A DNA stretch of 64,000 bases from Diploptera punctata (taxonomy: Eukaryota; Arthropoda; Insecta; Blattodea; Blaberidae), in NCBI GenBank assembly GCA_030220185.1, contig JASPKZ010001264.1:1-64000 (forward strand). Direction: 5' to 3'. The position numbers and the translations under genes were made by a program. Of this stretch, positions 1-63,829 are shown piece after piece. The notes below the pieces were generated by a model. That model was not told the DNA's origin. It saw only the letters and a list, made by a program, of their open reading frames with translations, and did no database searches. How positions within the stretch are numbered: the first letter of the stretch is position 1; the number at the start of each line of letters is the position of its first letter.

Positions 1-1190
1 TTGAGTGTGGGTAGTCAAGTATTGAGTCGTGAATTGGACAAATTGTTTGGAGATTTGAAATACAAGTATGTTTTTCAATACTGTGATGATCTCATTGTGT
101 ATTCTTCTGATATGCAGCAACATCTTGCTCATTTGAGAGAAGTCTTTGAAAGGTTAAACAATAAAGGATTTACTGTTAATCCTGAAAAGATCACTTGGGA
201 TGTTCTAAGATAAAGTTTTTGGGCCATTTGCTGTCAGCCGAAGGTATCCAGGTGAACCCGGAGAGAGTTGAAGCATCAAAAATCTTCCTACACCTAAGAA
301 TTTGAAAGGCGTTAGAAGTTTCATGGGAATGGTGGGCTTTTATGCCAGATTTATTCCTAACTTCTCTCAGGTTGCCCTTCCTTTGAATAACTTGAAGAAA
401 AAGAAAACTAAATTCTTATGGAGTCAAGAATGCGAAGCTTCTTTTCAAAGTCTTAAATTAGCTCTTTGCGAGGCTCCCACTTTACAGGTTCCCGATTTCA
501 ATAAGAAGTTATTCTTCAGTGTGACGCCAGTGATAGGGCGTTAGGTGCGGTTCTTAATCAGGAAATTGAAGGCAATTTAGCGCCTGTGGGATATGCTAGT
601 CGCACTTAAATGAAGCCGAAATAAAATACAGCATTTTCGAAAGAGAGATTTTAGCTATTGTTTTCGGTTGTGAGAAGTTCCGTACCTTTTTGGAACATAA
701 CCGTTTTGTGGTTCACTCAGATAATCAAGCAGTTTCTTGGTTATGTAAGAACAGTGGTACCCTGGGTAGAATCGGTAGGTGGGTTGTGCGTCTTTCTGCT
801 TTCAATTTTGAAGTAGTTCATGTTAGAGGATCTGATAATGCGGTAGCTGATGGTTTATCGCGACTGTTCCATGAAGATGAAGTTCCGGAGCACCCTCAAG
901 TCAAACTTCTATCGAACTTTCCTGCATCATTTAAAGATCTTAAATTGCATCAAACAAGAAGATGATGATTGTAAGAGATTGTATGCTCAAGTTAGAGCTG
1001 GCACTAATAGTCCAGATTTCTCTTTACATAGAGGTCTATTAGTGTACAATCCTCGAAAAGGTCCGAAGAATCGTGTGTTGGTTCCCGTAGTACTGCGGCC
1101 TGTTTTTGCTCAAGTATTATCACGATTCTCCTTTGGGCATGCATTTGGGCATTGCCAAGACTATGGAAAAGCTCAATAGACAATATTATT
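1..1190 (+). pseudogene. Ty3/gypsy-type pol: RT palm end and RNase H, frameshifted, 5' end outside window
   Basis: The window opens inside a retrotransposon reverse transcriptase: VFQYCDDLIVYS (codons from about 73) carries the YCDD catalytic box, followed by the connection segment GMVGFYARFIPNFS (about 328-370). An RNase H domain follows with HSDNQAVSWL (711-740) and HVRGSDNAVADGLSR (820-864). Frame changes near 212, 300, 540 and 605 break the ORF. The RT-RNase H-integrase order and H2C2 linker fit Ty3/gypsy rather than Ty1/copia. It is an inactive remnant sitting beyond or inside the 3' end of POLR3A. Confidence 0.88.
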
Positions 1191-2155
1191 GGCCTCATAT
1201 GGGTGAGGATGTGCGTAATATATTTTGAATTGCGTTGATTGTCAGCGAGCTAAGCCTGCCCCTAATACTAAAGTTGGTCTTCATTCGGCGGAGCCCTCCA
1301 CAGCTCCCATGCAAAGACTCTTTATTGATTTCTTTGGTCCCTTAGTTCGCTCTAAGCGAGGTAATGTTGGGGTTCTAGCAGTTGTCGACGGGTTCTCTAA
1401 ATACGTGGTGCTTCATCCTGTGAGATCCTTGAAATCTAATGCAGTTGTAGAATTCTTCACTAGAAACTTTTTTCCGAGCTTTGGTGTGCCTGAATCCATT
1501 GTTTCGGATAATGCTAAGGCCTTTACTTCTCGTATGTTTAAGAATATGTGTTTCGATTGGGGTGTTCGTCGCATTACTACTTCTCCCCATTATCCAAAAC
1601 CTAACCTTTGTGAGAGGTTTTTCCGCTCGTTGAAAGCAGGGCTTACCATTTTTCATAATGTCAAGCAAAATGTTTGGGATCAACATTTGCCGTTGTTTGC
1701 TTTGGGTTGTAATGATGCGGTCCATGAGTCGACAAAAACTACCCCTGCCGAATTGTTTTTGGGTAGACGTATTATGCATCCCTTAGAGTTAAATTGGCAC
1801 ATCACGGAAGCCGATTTAAGTGATTTGAAAACAAGCCGATAAAGTTCAGAAATGGGAGGAAGCATTCAAGAACCTTAAGCTCGCTAAAGAGAACGTAGCT
1901 AACAGGTATAATAAGGATAGGAAGGATGTCTCTTATAAAGTTGGCGATCGAGTGCGTTATCGCCTTTACCCACTCAGTAATCGTGGGGAGCAACGTATGG
2001 GAAAACTTATGTTCAAATGGTCTGAACCGTATGTTGTAAAACGTTTTCTAACACCAGTTACTCTGGAATTGGAAAGCGTCAATGGCCATGTTATGAACAA
2101 CATGTGAGTCAGCTAAAAATATGTAGTGATATCCAGTAAATTCAAGCATGTTTGT
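1191..2155 (+). pseudogene. Ty3/gypsy integrase with GPY/F-like tail, broken
   Basis: The H2C2 zinc region begins upstream (conserved histidines near 1140, YYWPHM near 1185) and ends with NCVDCQRAKP at 1227. The DDE core shows FIDFFGP (first Asp near 1327), SDNAKAFTS (second Asp near 1508) and NLCERFFRS (Glu near 1612), so all three catalytic acids are present. After a frame change near 1840 the C-terminal part includes VGDRVRYRL and a KLMFKWSEPYVVKRF segment, the GPY/F-like module. At least two frameshifts make the copy defective. Confidence 0.87.
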
Positions 2156-3600
2156 TATAAATGAAAAGAGCTGAATGTTAAAGCTAAATTACTATGTATT
2201 ATGACACATGTTAAATTAGCATATCTATGGTTCTGCTTTCCTGTTTGCGCCTGTTCTTTGTTTCAGTTACCTTTCCTTAAACATTGGCAGTTCTACAGTC
2301 TATATGCCTGGAGTGTTCGGCAGTCGAGCGCTTGGAGGATCCGGCCGACCCCCGAGTGCCCAGCTGACCGACATAGTGGCTTTGGAACTATGGATTCCTG
2401 GAAAGCGGTGGAACGGGATTGCGATCCGGCAATCCGAGGATTATCGTCACCCGAGTCTTCACCTGGAACGCCGCAATGTTGTGCTATGGCGGCTGAATCA
2501 AATTGGAGTCTATTTTTCAGCGCTGGAATAGTCTACATGAAAGCAGGTGTGGTGATCGTGATATTGGGGACGATGGAAGATTTGCTTTGAAGTTACCGCT
2601 GGAATCCAATAGTGCTTATGTTCCCCTCCCAACGTGGGATTGCTTCTCTGGACTTTATTTGGAAGTCTATGGACTTTTTCTTTTACCCGGAGGGTGTAGC
2701 GGGAGCTATTGAACCGAAAGTGCCTTTTGCGGTTCAGTTATCATCTTCGTGCTCCTTCCCGCTTACGAACATTTGTGAAGCCTGCCAATGTTTCCTGTGT
2801 TCCGTGTGGTTACCCCTTCCTTCTTTACCCTTTCCATTGCGCATATTGGTAGCGCACATCCCTTCTCCTGGCGAACCTGATATATGCTCGGCAATCTCAG
2901 TGGACTTGAGCAGTCAGTCGATCGGCCTAACAAGTGGCGTTTGGGTTCTTTACGAGTGGATTCAGTGTTGGAATCCTACTCTGGTGTACCATGCAAAGAG
3001 CGAAGTTAGCATGGTAATGCAGAAGATAAGCATGTGGATTGTAAACCGAAGATGGGTTGATTTAATTTAATCTAAGTCAGCATGGAAGAAGGATTTCCGA
3101 TTCTGCTTAGAGACGTATGAGTGTGATTGTTGGAATGGTATGTCGTTATCTTATTATGTTTTGTTTATTGTTGGGGTTTGATTGATTGTTCCAAGATATA
3201 GTTCTGTTATTTATATTACTTTATTTTTTTTATAATAATCCACACTTATTTTGTATTAAAAACAAATATTTTATGTTACGCCCCTTGTTCTTATTTAAAG
3301 AATAGCCATTGTTCTCTATCCCATAACGAAATTAGTTCAGTCCATGCAAATATAATCAGTGTTATATTCATATGCATGTTCAAGTGGAAAAAGAAAGATG
3401 AATGGTTAGCCGCCTTCTATGGGCCCGAGGCAGGCTGTTTTGTTGTAAATAACTTCGTTGAATGTTTGGAACCCTTTACTAAGTACAGCAGTATCATAAC
3501 CCAGCGATCCCGGAAGGTAGCAGTAACGTATTCGTATTCGTACTCTTTCTCTCTCTCTACGTACAAAATGATTAAGCAGCACTTGGTTGGTTCTACCAAG
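2156..3600 (+). other. Unassigned stretch after gypsy pol; possible 3' non-coding/LTR region
   Basis: No convincing protein is visible. The segment follows directly on the integrase tail, is less AT-rich than its surroundings over 2320-2900, then becomes T-rich (3200-3260). This fits the 3' untranslated region and LTR of the gypsy element, but without a second LTR in the window the boundaries cannot be set. ORFs of 129 and 152 codons here resemble nothing I recognise. Confidence 0.3.
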
Positions 3601-3607
3601 TCGCTAC

Positions 3608-4128
3608 ATTATAAACTTTGTAATTAAATTTTTATCCACCGGAATATCGAAATTCATAGATCGATATTTATTCTTCTGAATGAATATCATTTCCCAAATT
3701 GTCAATTCCAACGGTTTATCCAATTGTTTCAAAAGTTTCGCTTCTTTTTCAATTTTATTATGTTCTAGTAAACTATGTGCAGCAATTGCTGATTTTTCAA
3801 TTTCACAATTTTTAATATTTCTAAAATGTTTTTTTAGTGCGTGTTTCTAAATTCCTTTTTGTTTTTCCTATGTATACTTTGCTACAATCATTACAATTAA
3901 TTTGATAAATTCCAGATTTCTTACTGTCTGGGATGTTGATTTTTTATTGGTATTTAAAAGTTTTTCCAGGCTAAATTTATTAATTGGTGCCAAAGTAATG
4001 ATGTATTTGTCAAATATTTTTTTAAATTTCCCATGTACTATTGGATGGTAAGTAATTTTCTTGAAATTCTTCTTTTCTTTACTAACAATTTGTAGGGTAG
4101 AGCAATCTTTAAGTTGTTTTATCTTCCT
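3608..4128 (-). mobile_element. PLE 3' fragment, minus orientation
   Basis: The reverse complement matches the GIY-YIG endonuclease and C-terminal region of the PLE copy at 6480-6970 in order. It is frameshifted and lacks the terminal HHR. It abuts a plus-strand PLE fragment at about 4128, forming an inverted pair that shares the sequence GAAATTGAAAAATCAGCAAT at the join. Confidence 0.85.
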
Positions 4129-4525
4129 GAAATTGAAAAATCAGCAATTGCTGCCATAGTTTACTAGAACATCATAAAATTGAAAAAGAAGCGAAACTTT
4201 TGAAACAATTGGATAACCGTTGGAATTGACAATTTGGGAAATGATATTCATTCAGAAGAATAAATATCGATCTACGAATTTCAATATTCCGGTGATAAAA
4301 ATTTAATTACAAAGTTTATAATCCCAACAAAAGATGGCAGCACAAGAGGTGATGTCACTAAAGAAATCAACAATCACGAAATTTCATCAGTGGAAGCCAT
4401 GACTGAAGAAGGACACGATATTGTCTGAAACCGTCGGTATCAAAGAAGTTTGAAAATGTATGAGGAGAGTCGATTAAAATATGTTCTCCACTCACTATTA
4501 ATGATATAACCTCATAATGTTTACT
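4129..4525 (+). mobile_element. PLE 3' terminus with hammerhead, plus orientation
   Basis: Near-copy of 6778-7197: endonuclease C-terminus, hammerhead at 4400-4442, then ATGAGG and a tail with ACCTCATAATG near 4508. It ends just before the longest PLE in the window and may be its upstream terminal copy, since PLEs often carry partial tandem or inverted copies (pseudo-LTR organisation). Confidence 0.8.
4400..4442 (+). ncRNA. Hammerhead ribozyme motif in PLE terminus
   Basis: Core CTGAAGA (4403-4409), one extra A, stem II GGACA with TGTCT, then GAAA (4427-4430). Stem III is ACC/GGT around a 3-nt loop, cleavage-position A, and stem I is TGA/TCA. The structure matches the 7050 copy apart from loop changes. 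Confidence 0.7.
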
Positions 4526-4709
4526 TCCCAATATTAATTTAAATAGAACTAAAGTCTACTCAAGATTAGGGAAGAATTATATGACAATCTTTTGAAATTC
4601 AAGATGGCGTTGATCAATACAAATTCGTTAGAAATTTACATCAGCAAATACATTTAACGAAACATTTTCAGAACAAAAACAAAACATTAAAAAATTTCTT
4701 AAACTCAAG

Positions 4710-4985
4710 TTGAAAATGAAAAAACTTTTGTCTGACATCAAATTTATAGATAGATGTATACGGAATAATGTAGCACCAAAATTCATCAGGAAAACAGTAA
4801 AATTCAATAATAATAGTAAACAGCAAAAGACTGCTGAAAAGAAAGTTTTGCAAGTAGAAAAAAACAAATATTATTCATATCTTCAAAATTTAGAACTAGA
4901 AATTTACTGCCTGCATTTGAAATTGATTAAACAATTAGGATTTATTGTTTTCGAAAATTTAATTAACATTTTTTCGAATTTTTAA
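4710..4985 (+). pseudogene. PLE-1 N-terminal region
   Basis: Ninety-one codons with a basic, helix-rich composition, including FIDRCIRNNVAPKFIRK. This resembles the poorly conserved region upstream of the RT in Penelope-type proteins. It is cut off by a stop before the RT frame resumes at about 5030. Confidence 0.6.
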
Positions 4986-5029
4986 ATTTTTAAATAAAGA
5001 AAAAAGTTAATAGACAGAAGAAGAAATTC

Positions 5030-6245
5030 ATGAATTTGACTAAAAAATGCAAAACAGACACGAGGAACAGAATTAATTTTGAAGAAGAAGAAAGAAATGA
5101 TATATCTGAAAGTTTCCAAAGTAAAATTACACTCAAGGAAGATAATGTAGTTAATCTTTCTAAAGTAGCTTTGAAAAAAGAAGAAGTTAGTTTGCTCAAT
5201 CAAGGTTTAAAAACTTGTATCAATTATTCAGATAATGTTGAAGATTTTGTTGCAGATATTGAAATTGCGATAGTAAGTTTAGAAAATGAAGAAAAAACAA
5301 TCATTCGGAAAGGAAGTGAAAAAATTAGAAGAAATAAAAAACACTCCCAAAAATGTATTGGCAAATAAAAATATGACCATTTTAAAAAAGATAAACAACA
5401 AAAATATAATATTTTCTAAAGCTGATAAGGGGAATAAAATAGTAATTTTAGAAAAATCTGAATATATCAAGAGGATGGAAAATCTTTTAGAATCCAAAGA
5501 ATATTTGGAACTAAAAAAGGATCCCCTACCAAAAACTATAAAAACTTTTGACAACCCAAATTCTTCCAATCCTCGAATGTATGGTCTTCCCAAAATTCAT
5601 AAAATTGGGAATAAAATGAGACCGATAATTAATAATATAGGGTCCCCGTCTTATTATTTATCAAAATGGTTAGTACAAAAATTTAAGAGTTTTCCAGAAT
5701 TTGAAAATAAAAGTATTGAAAATTCTTTACAACTAATTGATGAATTGAATAACATTAGATTGGTTCACAATGACAGATTTGTGTCTTTCGATGTTGTTTC
5801 ATTGTTTCCGAATGTTCCAATAGGAAAAATGTTATATTTTTTGGAAAAATGGTTGAGTTCTTTGGATTTAAATAAAAAAGTAATAGAAGAATACATCAAC
5901 CTTACAAAATGTTGTATTGAAAATTCCTATTTTACTTTCAATGGTAAATTTTACAAACAAGTTTCGGGTTTATCTATGGGAAATCCTCTTTTGCCTTTTT
6001 TGGCTAATTTATACATGAGTTACTTCGAGTGCCATATCACCAAGGCTTACCCATGGATTTTCAAGACTTGGTACAGATATGTTGATATTTTTTCGATAAT
6101 AAATTTTAAACATGTCGATGATGCGTTGAAATTACTTAATCTACAAGATGTATCAATTAAATTTACCATAGAATCAGAAATTGAAAACAAAATTCCGTTT
6201 TTGGATTTATACATAATTAGAAATGAAAAAAACTCAAAAAATTGA
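5030..6245 (+). pseudogene. PLE-1 reverse transcriptase, catalytic Asp lost
   Basis: Frames 5030-5368 and 5286-6245 together encode the Penelope RT. Visible motifs are NPRMYGLPKIHK, FVSFDVVSLFPNVP (RT motif A, Asp present) and VSGLSMGNPLLPFLANLY (motif B). Motif C reads RYVDIFSI, where sister copies at 50345 and 58470 read RYVDDIFAI: a 3-nt deletion has removed one catalytic Asp, so this copy should be RT-dead even if frames were repaired. Confidence 0.9.
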
Positions 6246-6586
6246 ATTTGATGTATATAGGAAGGGTACACATACTGATAATTATATAAAATCAACGGGT
6301 TTCAATCCTCTGGCACATATACATGCAATATTTAAATGCCTCTTATATAGATTGATAAAGGTCCCATTAAAAGGAGAAAATTTTAAGAAAGAATATGAGA
6401 ATATCCTAAATATAGCCAGATTAAATGGTTTTAATAAGAGTATAATATCTAAAAAAATTCAGAAAGATAAAACAGCTTAAAGAATGCTCTACTACCCTAC
6501 AAATTGTTAGTAAAGAAAAGAAGAATTTCAAGAAAATTACTTACCATCCAATTTCAAAAAAAATATTTGACAAATACAACATTACT

Positions 6587-7078
6587 TTGGCACCAATAAA
6601 TAAATTTAGTCTGGAAAAACTTCTAAATACTAATAAAACAATCAACATCCTAGACAGTAAGAAATCTGGAATTTATCAAATTAATTGTAATGATTGTAGC
6701 AAAGTATACATAGGAAAAACAAAAAGGAATTTGGAAACACGCACTAAAGAACATTTTAGAAATATTAAAAATTGTGAAATTGAAAAATCAGCAATTGCTG
6801 CACATAGTTTACTAGAACATCATAAAATTGAAAAAGAAGCGAAACTTTTGAAACAATTGGATAAACCGTTGGAATTGACAATTTGGGAAATGATATTCAT
6901 TCAGAAGAATAAATATCGATCAATGAATTTCGATATTCCGGTGGATAAAAATTTAATTACAAAGTTTATAATCCCAACGAAAGATGGCAGCACAAGAAGT
7001 GATGTCACTAAAGAAATCAACAATCACGGAATTTCATCAGTGGAAGCCATGACTGAAGAAGGACATGATTTTGTCTGA
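6587..7078 (+). CDS. PLE-1 GIY-YIG endonuclease domain
   Basis: The 163-codon frame contains SGIYQINCNDCSKVYIGKTK, the GIY...YIG core with a CxxC between the two halves as in Penelope endonucleases, then TRTKEHFRNIK and LELTIWEMIFIQ. This domain nicks target DNA to prime reverse transcription. It ends with the stop TGA at 7076-7078, which lies inside the hammerhead (the G and A are the first core bases of GAAA). Confidence 0.88.
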   Translation: MAPINKFSLEKLLNTNKTINILDSKKSGIYQINCNDCSKVYIGKTKRNLETRTKEHFRNIKNCEIEKSAIAAHSLLEHHKIEKEAKLLKQLDKPLELTIWEMIFIQKNKYRSMNFDIPVDKNLITKFIIPTKDGSTRSDVTKEINNHGISSVEAMTEEGHDFV

Positions 7079-7092
7079 AACCGTCGGTATCA
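7050..7092 (+). ncRNA. Hammerhead ribozyme overlapping the PLE-1 stop codon
   Basis: Stem I TGA (7050-7052), core CTGAAGA (7053-7059), extra A, stem II GGACA/TGTCT, GAAA (7077-7080), stem III ACC-GTC-GGT (7080-7088), cleavage base A7089, stem I TCA (7090-7092). All invariant core bases are present. HHRs are known in PLEs of other animals; the extra base after CUGANGA is unusual. Confidence 0.8.
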
Positions 7093-7325
7093 AAGAAGTT
7101 TGAAAATGTATGAGGTGAGTCGATTAAAATATGTTCTCCACTCACTATTAATGATATAACCTCATAATGTTTACTTTCCAATATTAATTTAAATATTATT
7201 ATTATCGTTTTAGAATTATTATTGCATGATTATTTGTATAAATCAAGATTACCTACTATGCTGTGCTATAAATTTAAGAGGTGTCAAAATTACTGTATTC
7301 TTAATTACTATACTTACCTATCATA

Positions 7326-7440
7326 ATATTTGAGTTTGTATTCTTTAACAGTCTTACCTCATATGTTTATTCTGTTGGACGATCATCCAACAGAATAAAC
7401 ATATGAGGTAAGAATGTTAAAGAATACAAACTCAAATATT
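7326..7440. repeat. Near-perfect 115-bp palindrome (foldback element)
   Basis: Two arms of about 53 bp (7326-7379 and 7385-7440) are reverse complements apart from one mismatch. Each arm carries the TTACCTCATA / TATGAGGTAA box seen at PLE termini. Right of it is a degenerate tail, AACCTCATAATG (7446). No hammerhead core is visible. Confidence 0.9.
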
Positions 7441-7789
7441 AAATTAAACCTCATAATGCAACTTCTTAATGATTTTAAAATTACCTATCATAATTGAGAC
7501 AACTCAGAATAGGACCTCTAATTTTAAAAATACACATATTTTACACTTCCCATTTTTCAGTGGCCAAAGTAAAATAAAAAGTGTGTAAATTATGCGAACA
7601 AATATGGTATAAAAAAGAGAAAGTGATAATATCCATTATATGCTAACTATATGGCTTGTGTACTCCCTATCTTCAGAAAACTAAATTCATCTGAATGTTA
7701 TCATCCCTATAAAACATTGAACTATTATAGGAAATATCGCTATGAATTTTAATTTAAAATTTAAAATAAAATTATTTTTATCTCACCTC
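7441..7789. other. AT-rich intronic stretch
   Basis: Apart from the short PLE-type tail at its left edge, I see no gene, RNA or repeat structure here. Confidence 0.5.
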
Positions 7790-8000
7790 ATATCCTGTCT
7801 TCTAATTAGACCAATTTCGTAATCTTAGTTGTTACATCTTCAGTAGCTACATGACCAATGTTCTGTCATCCAGAAGCACTGCTTCTTACTCCATCTGTTG
7901 GTGGACTAATAAACCTCCCAATCAAATCAACTTCCCAGGAATTTCAAAATTCATTAATTTGTCTTCCTCAGTTTTTTGAATGTGGATTTTTTCCCATACA
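7790..8000 (-). mobile_element. PLE 3' terminus, minus orientation
   Basis: CTCACCTCATA at 7791 is the terminal box in reverse. It is followed by a damaged hammerhead region (TACTGAAGATG on the minus strand near 7840) and the end of an endonuclease frame (minus-strand MNFEIP-type peptide near 7950). It sits about 190 bp beyond the last visible POLR3A exon. Confidence 0.7.
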
Positions 8001-8189
8001 GGAAGCTCCAAATCCAGGACCTCATGAATAGTAGTCAGAAATGCTGCTCACTAACCCATGAGGCTGTATATTTTGATCACAGTACATCTCTGTGTATGGA
8101 GCATATATCTAAAATATCCATCCTAAGCTAGGAAACTTAATATTTAAAAAATAAATGAATAAAGTATTTTAATATGCTGTAAAGGATAT

Positions 8190-60779
<52,590 letters not shown>

Positions 60780-61109
60780 CTACAAATTCAAATACAGTGT
60801 TACAATTGATACACAGTCAATAGGTAATAAACACAAAAATCATATCAAAATATATATCTTACCTCTTAAATTGTCTAACATTATCATATTTCTGAGACAT
60901 TTTCACTTGAAAATTCAATTTTATTAAGTGAGTTGATAATGAGGAAGAAGGTCTAAGAATTACGTAAAAGTGAAAAGATTTATTTCATGAGTTGGGGTAT
61001 ATAACATTTACAATTAAAATTTTACAGTCAAACTTCCATAAATTGAACTCCGATAACTCAAATTTTCTATGAGGTAATTTAATAAAATTAAAATAAATCA
61101 TATATCATC

Positions 61110-61745
61110 TCACTGTTGAATTTTTGCTTCACCATTGCCATCTAGTGTTGATTTGATGAGCTTTAAGATTAAATCTTACTTGCCGGGAATTTCAAAATTC
61201 ATGGATTCATTTGTTCTTCTGAATGTATATATTTTCCCAGATTATTAATTTCAATGGCTTCGCCAAATGATTCAAAAGTTTAGTTTCTTTTCCTATTTTA
61301 TGATTCTCTAGCAACTATGGGCTGCAATTGCTGATTTCTCAATTTCACCATTTTTAATAATTCTAAAGTCTGCAGTTGCTATACTGAGGCTTACTATAGG
61401 ACATGACTGCTTAGGAAAACATCTTCACAGAATTGGTGTATTAATGTGTCTTGAGTAAATACTGTGTTCTCAAGGCATGGAAATGGACAGAGAACATTTA
61501 ACAAAACTGTGTAGCTATTCAAAATTATCAAGATGTGATAACCAAATATTGGGAAGCAAGAAGGGGAATAACTTTTTAGTTAACTCCAGATCATTAGCTA
61601 ATACATACATATTTCTAAAGTGTTTTTTTGTTTGTTTTTCCTACATATACTTTATTGCAGTCTTTGCAACTATTTGATAAATTCCAGATTTTTTACTATC
61701 TGGGTATTGACTTTCTTATTAGTTATTAAAAGATCTAATATAATA
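61110..61745 (-). mobile_element. PLE fragment, minus, split by LINE tail
   Basis: The minus strand has C-terminal (MNFEIPGK-like) and endonuclease sequence at 61170-61370, then continues at 61620-61740 (KKSGIYQIV-like). The interruption at 61376-61610 is flanked by TTCTAAAGT on both sides. Confidence 0.75.
61376..61610 (+). pseudogene. I/Jockey-type LINE C-terminal fragment
   Basis: Broken frames read LTIGHDCLGKHLHRIGVLMC-like sequence and, near the end, a KYWEARRGITF-like terminus, the cysteine-rich C-terminal end of Jockey-clade ORF2. The 9-bp repeat TTCTAAAGT on both sides supports a recent target-primed insertion. Confidence 0.65.
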
Positions 61746-61749
61746 AATT

Positions 61750-62600
61750 TGGGAATTTTTAACATTATTGAGGTTTTATTGATATGAATCAAATGAATCG
61801 TGAATTCTTCTTACCTCATACTTCTATGTTTTTTTTTAAACACAGCACCGCAGTATCGGCGACCATTGTCACCATCATCAGCTGTTTTCACAACAGTCAA
61901 TTTTTTCTTTTGCCAGTAATTATCCAAACTGCCATCTGGTATTCTTTTGAAGGAACCATTTTCTAAACTGCCATCTGTTGTATTTTTGAAGAACTTTGTA
62001 ATCAAGCTTGGTTCGTCCGGAATCTCGCAGTTCATGTTTTTTTGAATATATATCTTTTCCCAAACTGTTATTTCCAAAGGTTTGGATAAATGTTTCAAAA
62101 GTTTTGCTTCTTTTTTCAGTTCTATGATTCTCTAATAAACTATGTGCTGCTATAGCCGATTTTTCAATTTCTCCATTCTTTATGTTTCTTTTTTACAAAT
62201 TTCCAAGTTCCTTTTTGTTTTTCCTATATATATCCTATTGAAATCTTTGCAATCAATATGATAATTAATTTGGGAAAAGATATATATTAAAAAAAAAAAA
62301 CATACTAGAACCATGAACTTCGAGATTCCAGACGAAACAAGCTTGATTACAAAGTTCTTCAAAAATACAACAGATGGCGGTTTAGAAAATGATTCCTTCA
62401 AAAGAACACCAGATGGCAGTTGGGTAATTACTGGCAAAAGAAAAAAATTGACAGTCGTGAAAACAGTTGATGATGGTGATGATGGTCGCCGATACTGCGG
62501 TGCTGTGTTTAAAAAAAAACATAGAAGTATGAGGTAAGAAGCATTCACAATTCATATATTCTTATTAAAAGATTACACAGGCTTCATTTATTTATTGGTG
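61750..62600. mobile_element. PLE inverted pair with CTTCTTACCTCATAC termini
   Basis: Minus-oriented terminus and C-terminal region (61750-62265) face a plus-oriented copy (62266-62565). The plus copy encodes MNFEIPDETSLITKFFKNTT and ends in a degenerate hammerhead (TTGATGA, T, GGTGA/TCGCC, GATA). Box AGTATGAGGTAAGAAG (62526). The short foldback at 15447 derives from this subfamily. Confidence 0.8.
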
Positions 62601-63270
62601 CTAATGTGCTATGAAGAACATGGAGTGTGTGAGGTGAGATGATGGACGGCTCATTTCAATTTTATTACTGTGAAAGCCTCATAATGTTAATTCCTATCAT
62701 ATGTTTTATGAAATAATTATAATTTCCTTGTGTTATCATATGCATTTAACAGATTTTTTTTACAACTCGAAGTTCTATTACTTGAGTTTTTCGATATGTT
62801 GAAGGATATATCATGCACAAAACATGAAGCACATTTAATAATCAAATATCAATCCATAAAACATTTTTTAACTCAAATTTTGGATGGCAATACTTGTTCA
62901 ATAATGTACAAAATAGACAGACTGAAACCATTACTTTAAGCAAAGTATGTGATAGTTATAGAAAATGAATCTACGACACCTCAGGGGTCCTCATCTAGGG
63001 AATATGTGGATGGCGACCACAAGGTGACCAAGCTGAGCAAAACATTTCTTCCACTTACTTGTGTTTTGCACTCTCTTAACTTTACTATCTAACTCTTGTT
63101 TTTTTCAACCCCGACACTATTAGGGCATCCGAGGGCTGGGAATCTTTCCTTTCTTCCATTTTTTCATTCCTTTGTTTTCTTTTCTTCTCCAGAAAAGTCT
63201 GACCAGAGGCTATAAGATGGCAGCCCCATCACTGGTCTTGCCTTCCTTTGGCCAGCAACCAATCGAAGGG
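62601..63270. other. Intronic stretch with one PLE-type terminus
   Basis: 62610-62700 holds a lone terminus (GTGTGAGGTGAGATG at 62627, AGCCTCATAATGTTAATTCC at 62675). The rest, including an unmatched 69-codon frame at 62730-62939, shows nothing I recognise. Confidence 0.5.
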
Positions 63271-63274
63271 ACTA

Positions 63275-63495
63275 TTATTATGCTTTCAAGTTTTATACGA
63301 GAATTTCCCGGAAGAATACCAACTAAATTGGAAACACCATCTTGAAAGAATGAGTTCAAATCGGATCCCCAAAGCTGTTTATATTTATATACCAAGAGGA
63401 CGAAGATCTCTGGGCCGTCCTATGAAACGCTGGAGGAAACATTTTCTATAAGATCGTAACAGGTTTTGGCCTAATACTTGGAAGGAAGAAGAATA
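63275..63495 (+). pseudogene. LINE-B C-terminal fragment
   Basis: Reads YQLNWKHHLERMSSNRIPKA then GRRSLGRPMKRWRKHFL, followed by the family's 3' end CTAATACTTGGAAGGAAGAAG. 5'-truncated to about 200 bp. Confidence 0.8.
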
Positions 63496-63829
63496 CACGA
63501 CACCTGCAGTAGGGACTCTATTGTGTCTAAACATATTGTTTTTCTACCCTTAGGAATTCCGGTTCTTATAAAAATGCAAAAACATTATTTTCTATAGAAT
63601 TCAGTGAAGAATACTGTAGTAGAGTCTAGAATCTCATTTTTAATTACAGTATGTACAGTACATGCAGTGTATTTATTTTTTATTTTGTATTTTCTAAATC
63701 TCAAATTTTTGATAATTCAAAGCTTTATGTCTGCCCAAAAATACTTCGACATATCAAAGTTAGACTATATTTTAACAATTTTAGTACTTTTTTTTTTAAT
63801 TCTATGATATAATGAAAATCCTCTATTTT

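Larger units (their letters stand above)
4540..7197 (+). mobile_element. Penelope-like element PLE-1, longest copy in window
   Basis: The element carries, in order, a basic N-terminal region, a Penelope-type reverse transcriptase and a GIY-YIG endonuclease, ending in a hammerhead-bearing terminus (7050-7092) and tail ACCTCATAATG (7160). Frame changes near 5360, 6240 and 6480 split the ORF. It lies in the intron beyond the last visible POLR3A exon, on the opposite strand to the host gene. Confidence 0.9.

Noticed and set aside
2201..3070. ORFs of 129 and 152 codons as genes or a gypsy env
   Set aside because: Overlapping frames, no recognisable domain or env-type cleavage site; more likely non-coding 3' region.
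4710..5370. Long minus-strand frames with T-rich codons
   Set aside because: They are antisense shadows of the A-rich PLE ORF.
7326..7440. Palindromes as transcription terminators
   Set aside because: Arms of 50-130 bp carrying mobile-element boxes on both sides in animal DNA are foldback elements, not terminators.
62730..62939. 69-codon frame as an upstream POLR3A exon or gene
   Set aside because: Opposite strand to POLR3A, no similarity to RPC1 and no splice context.
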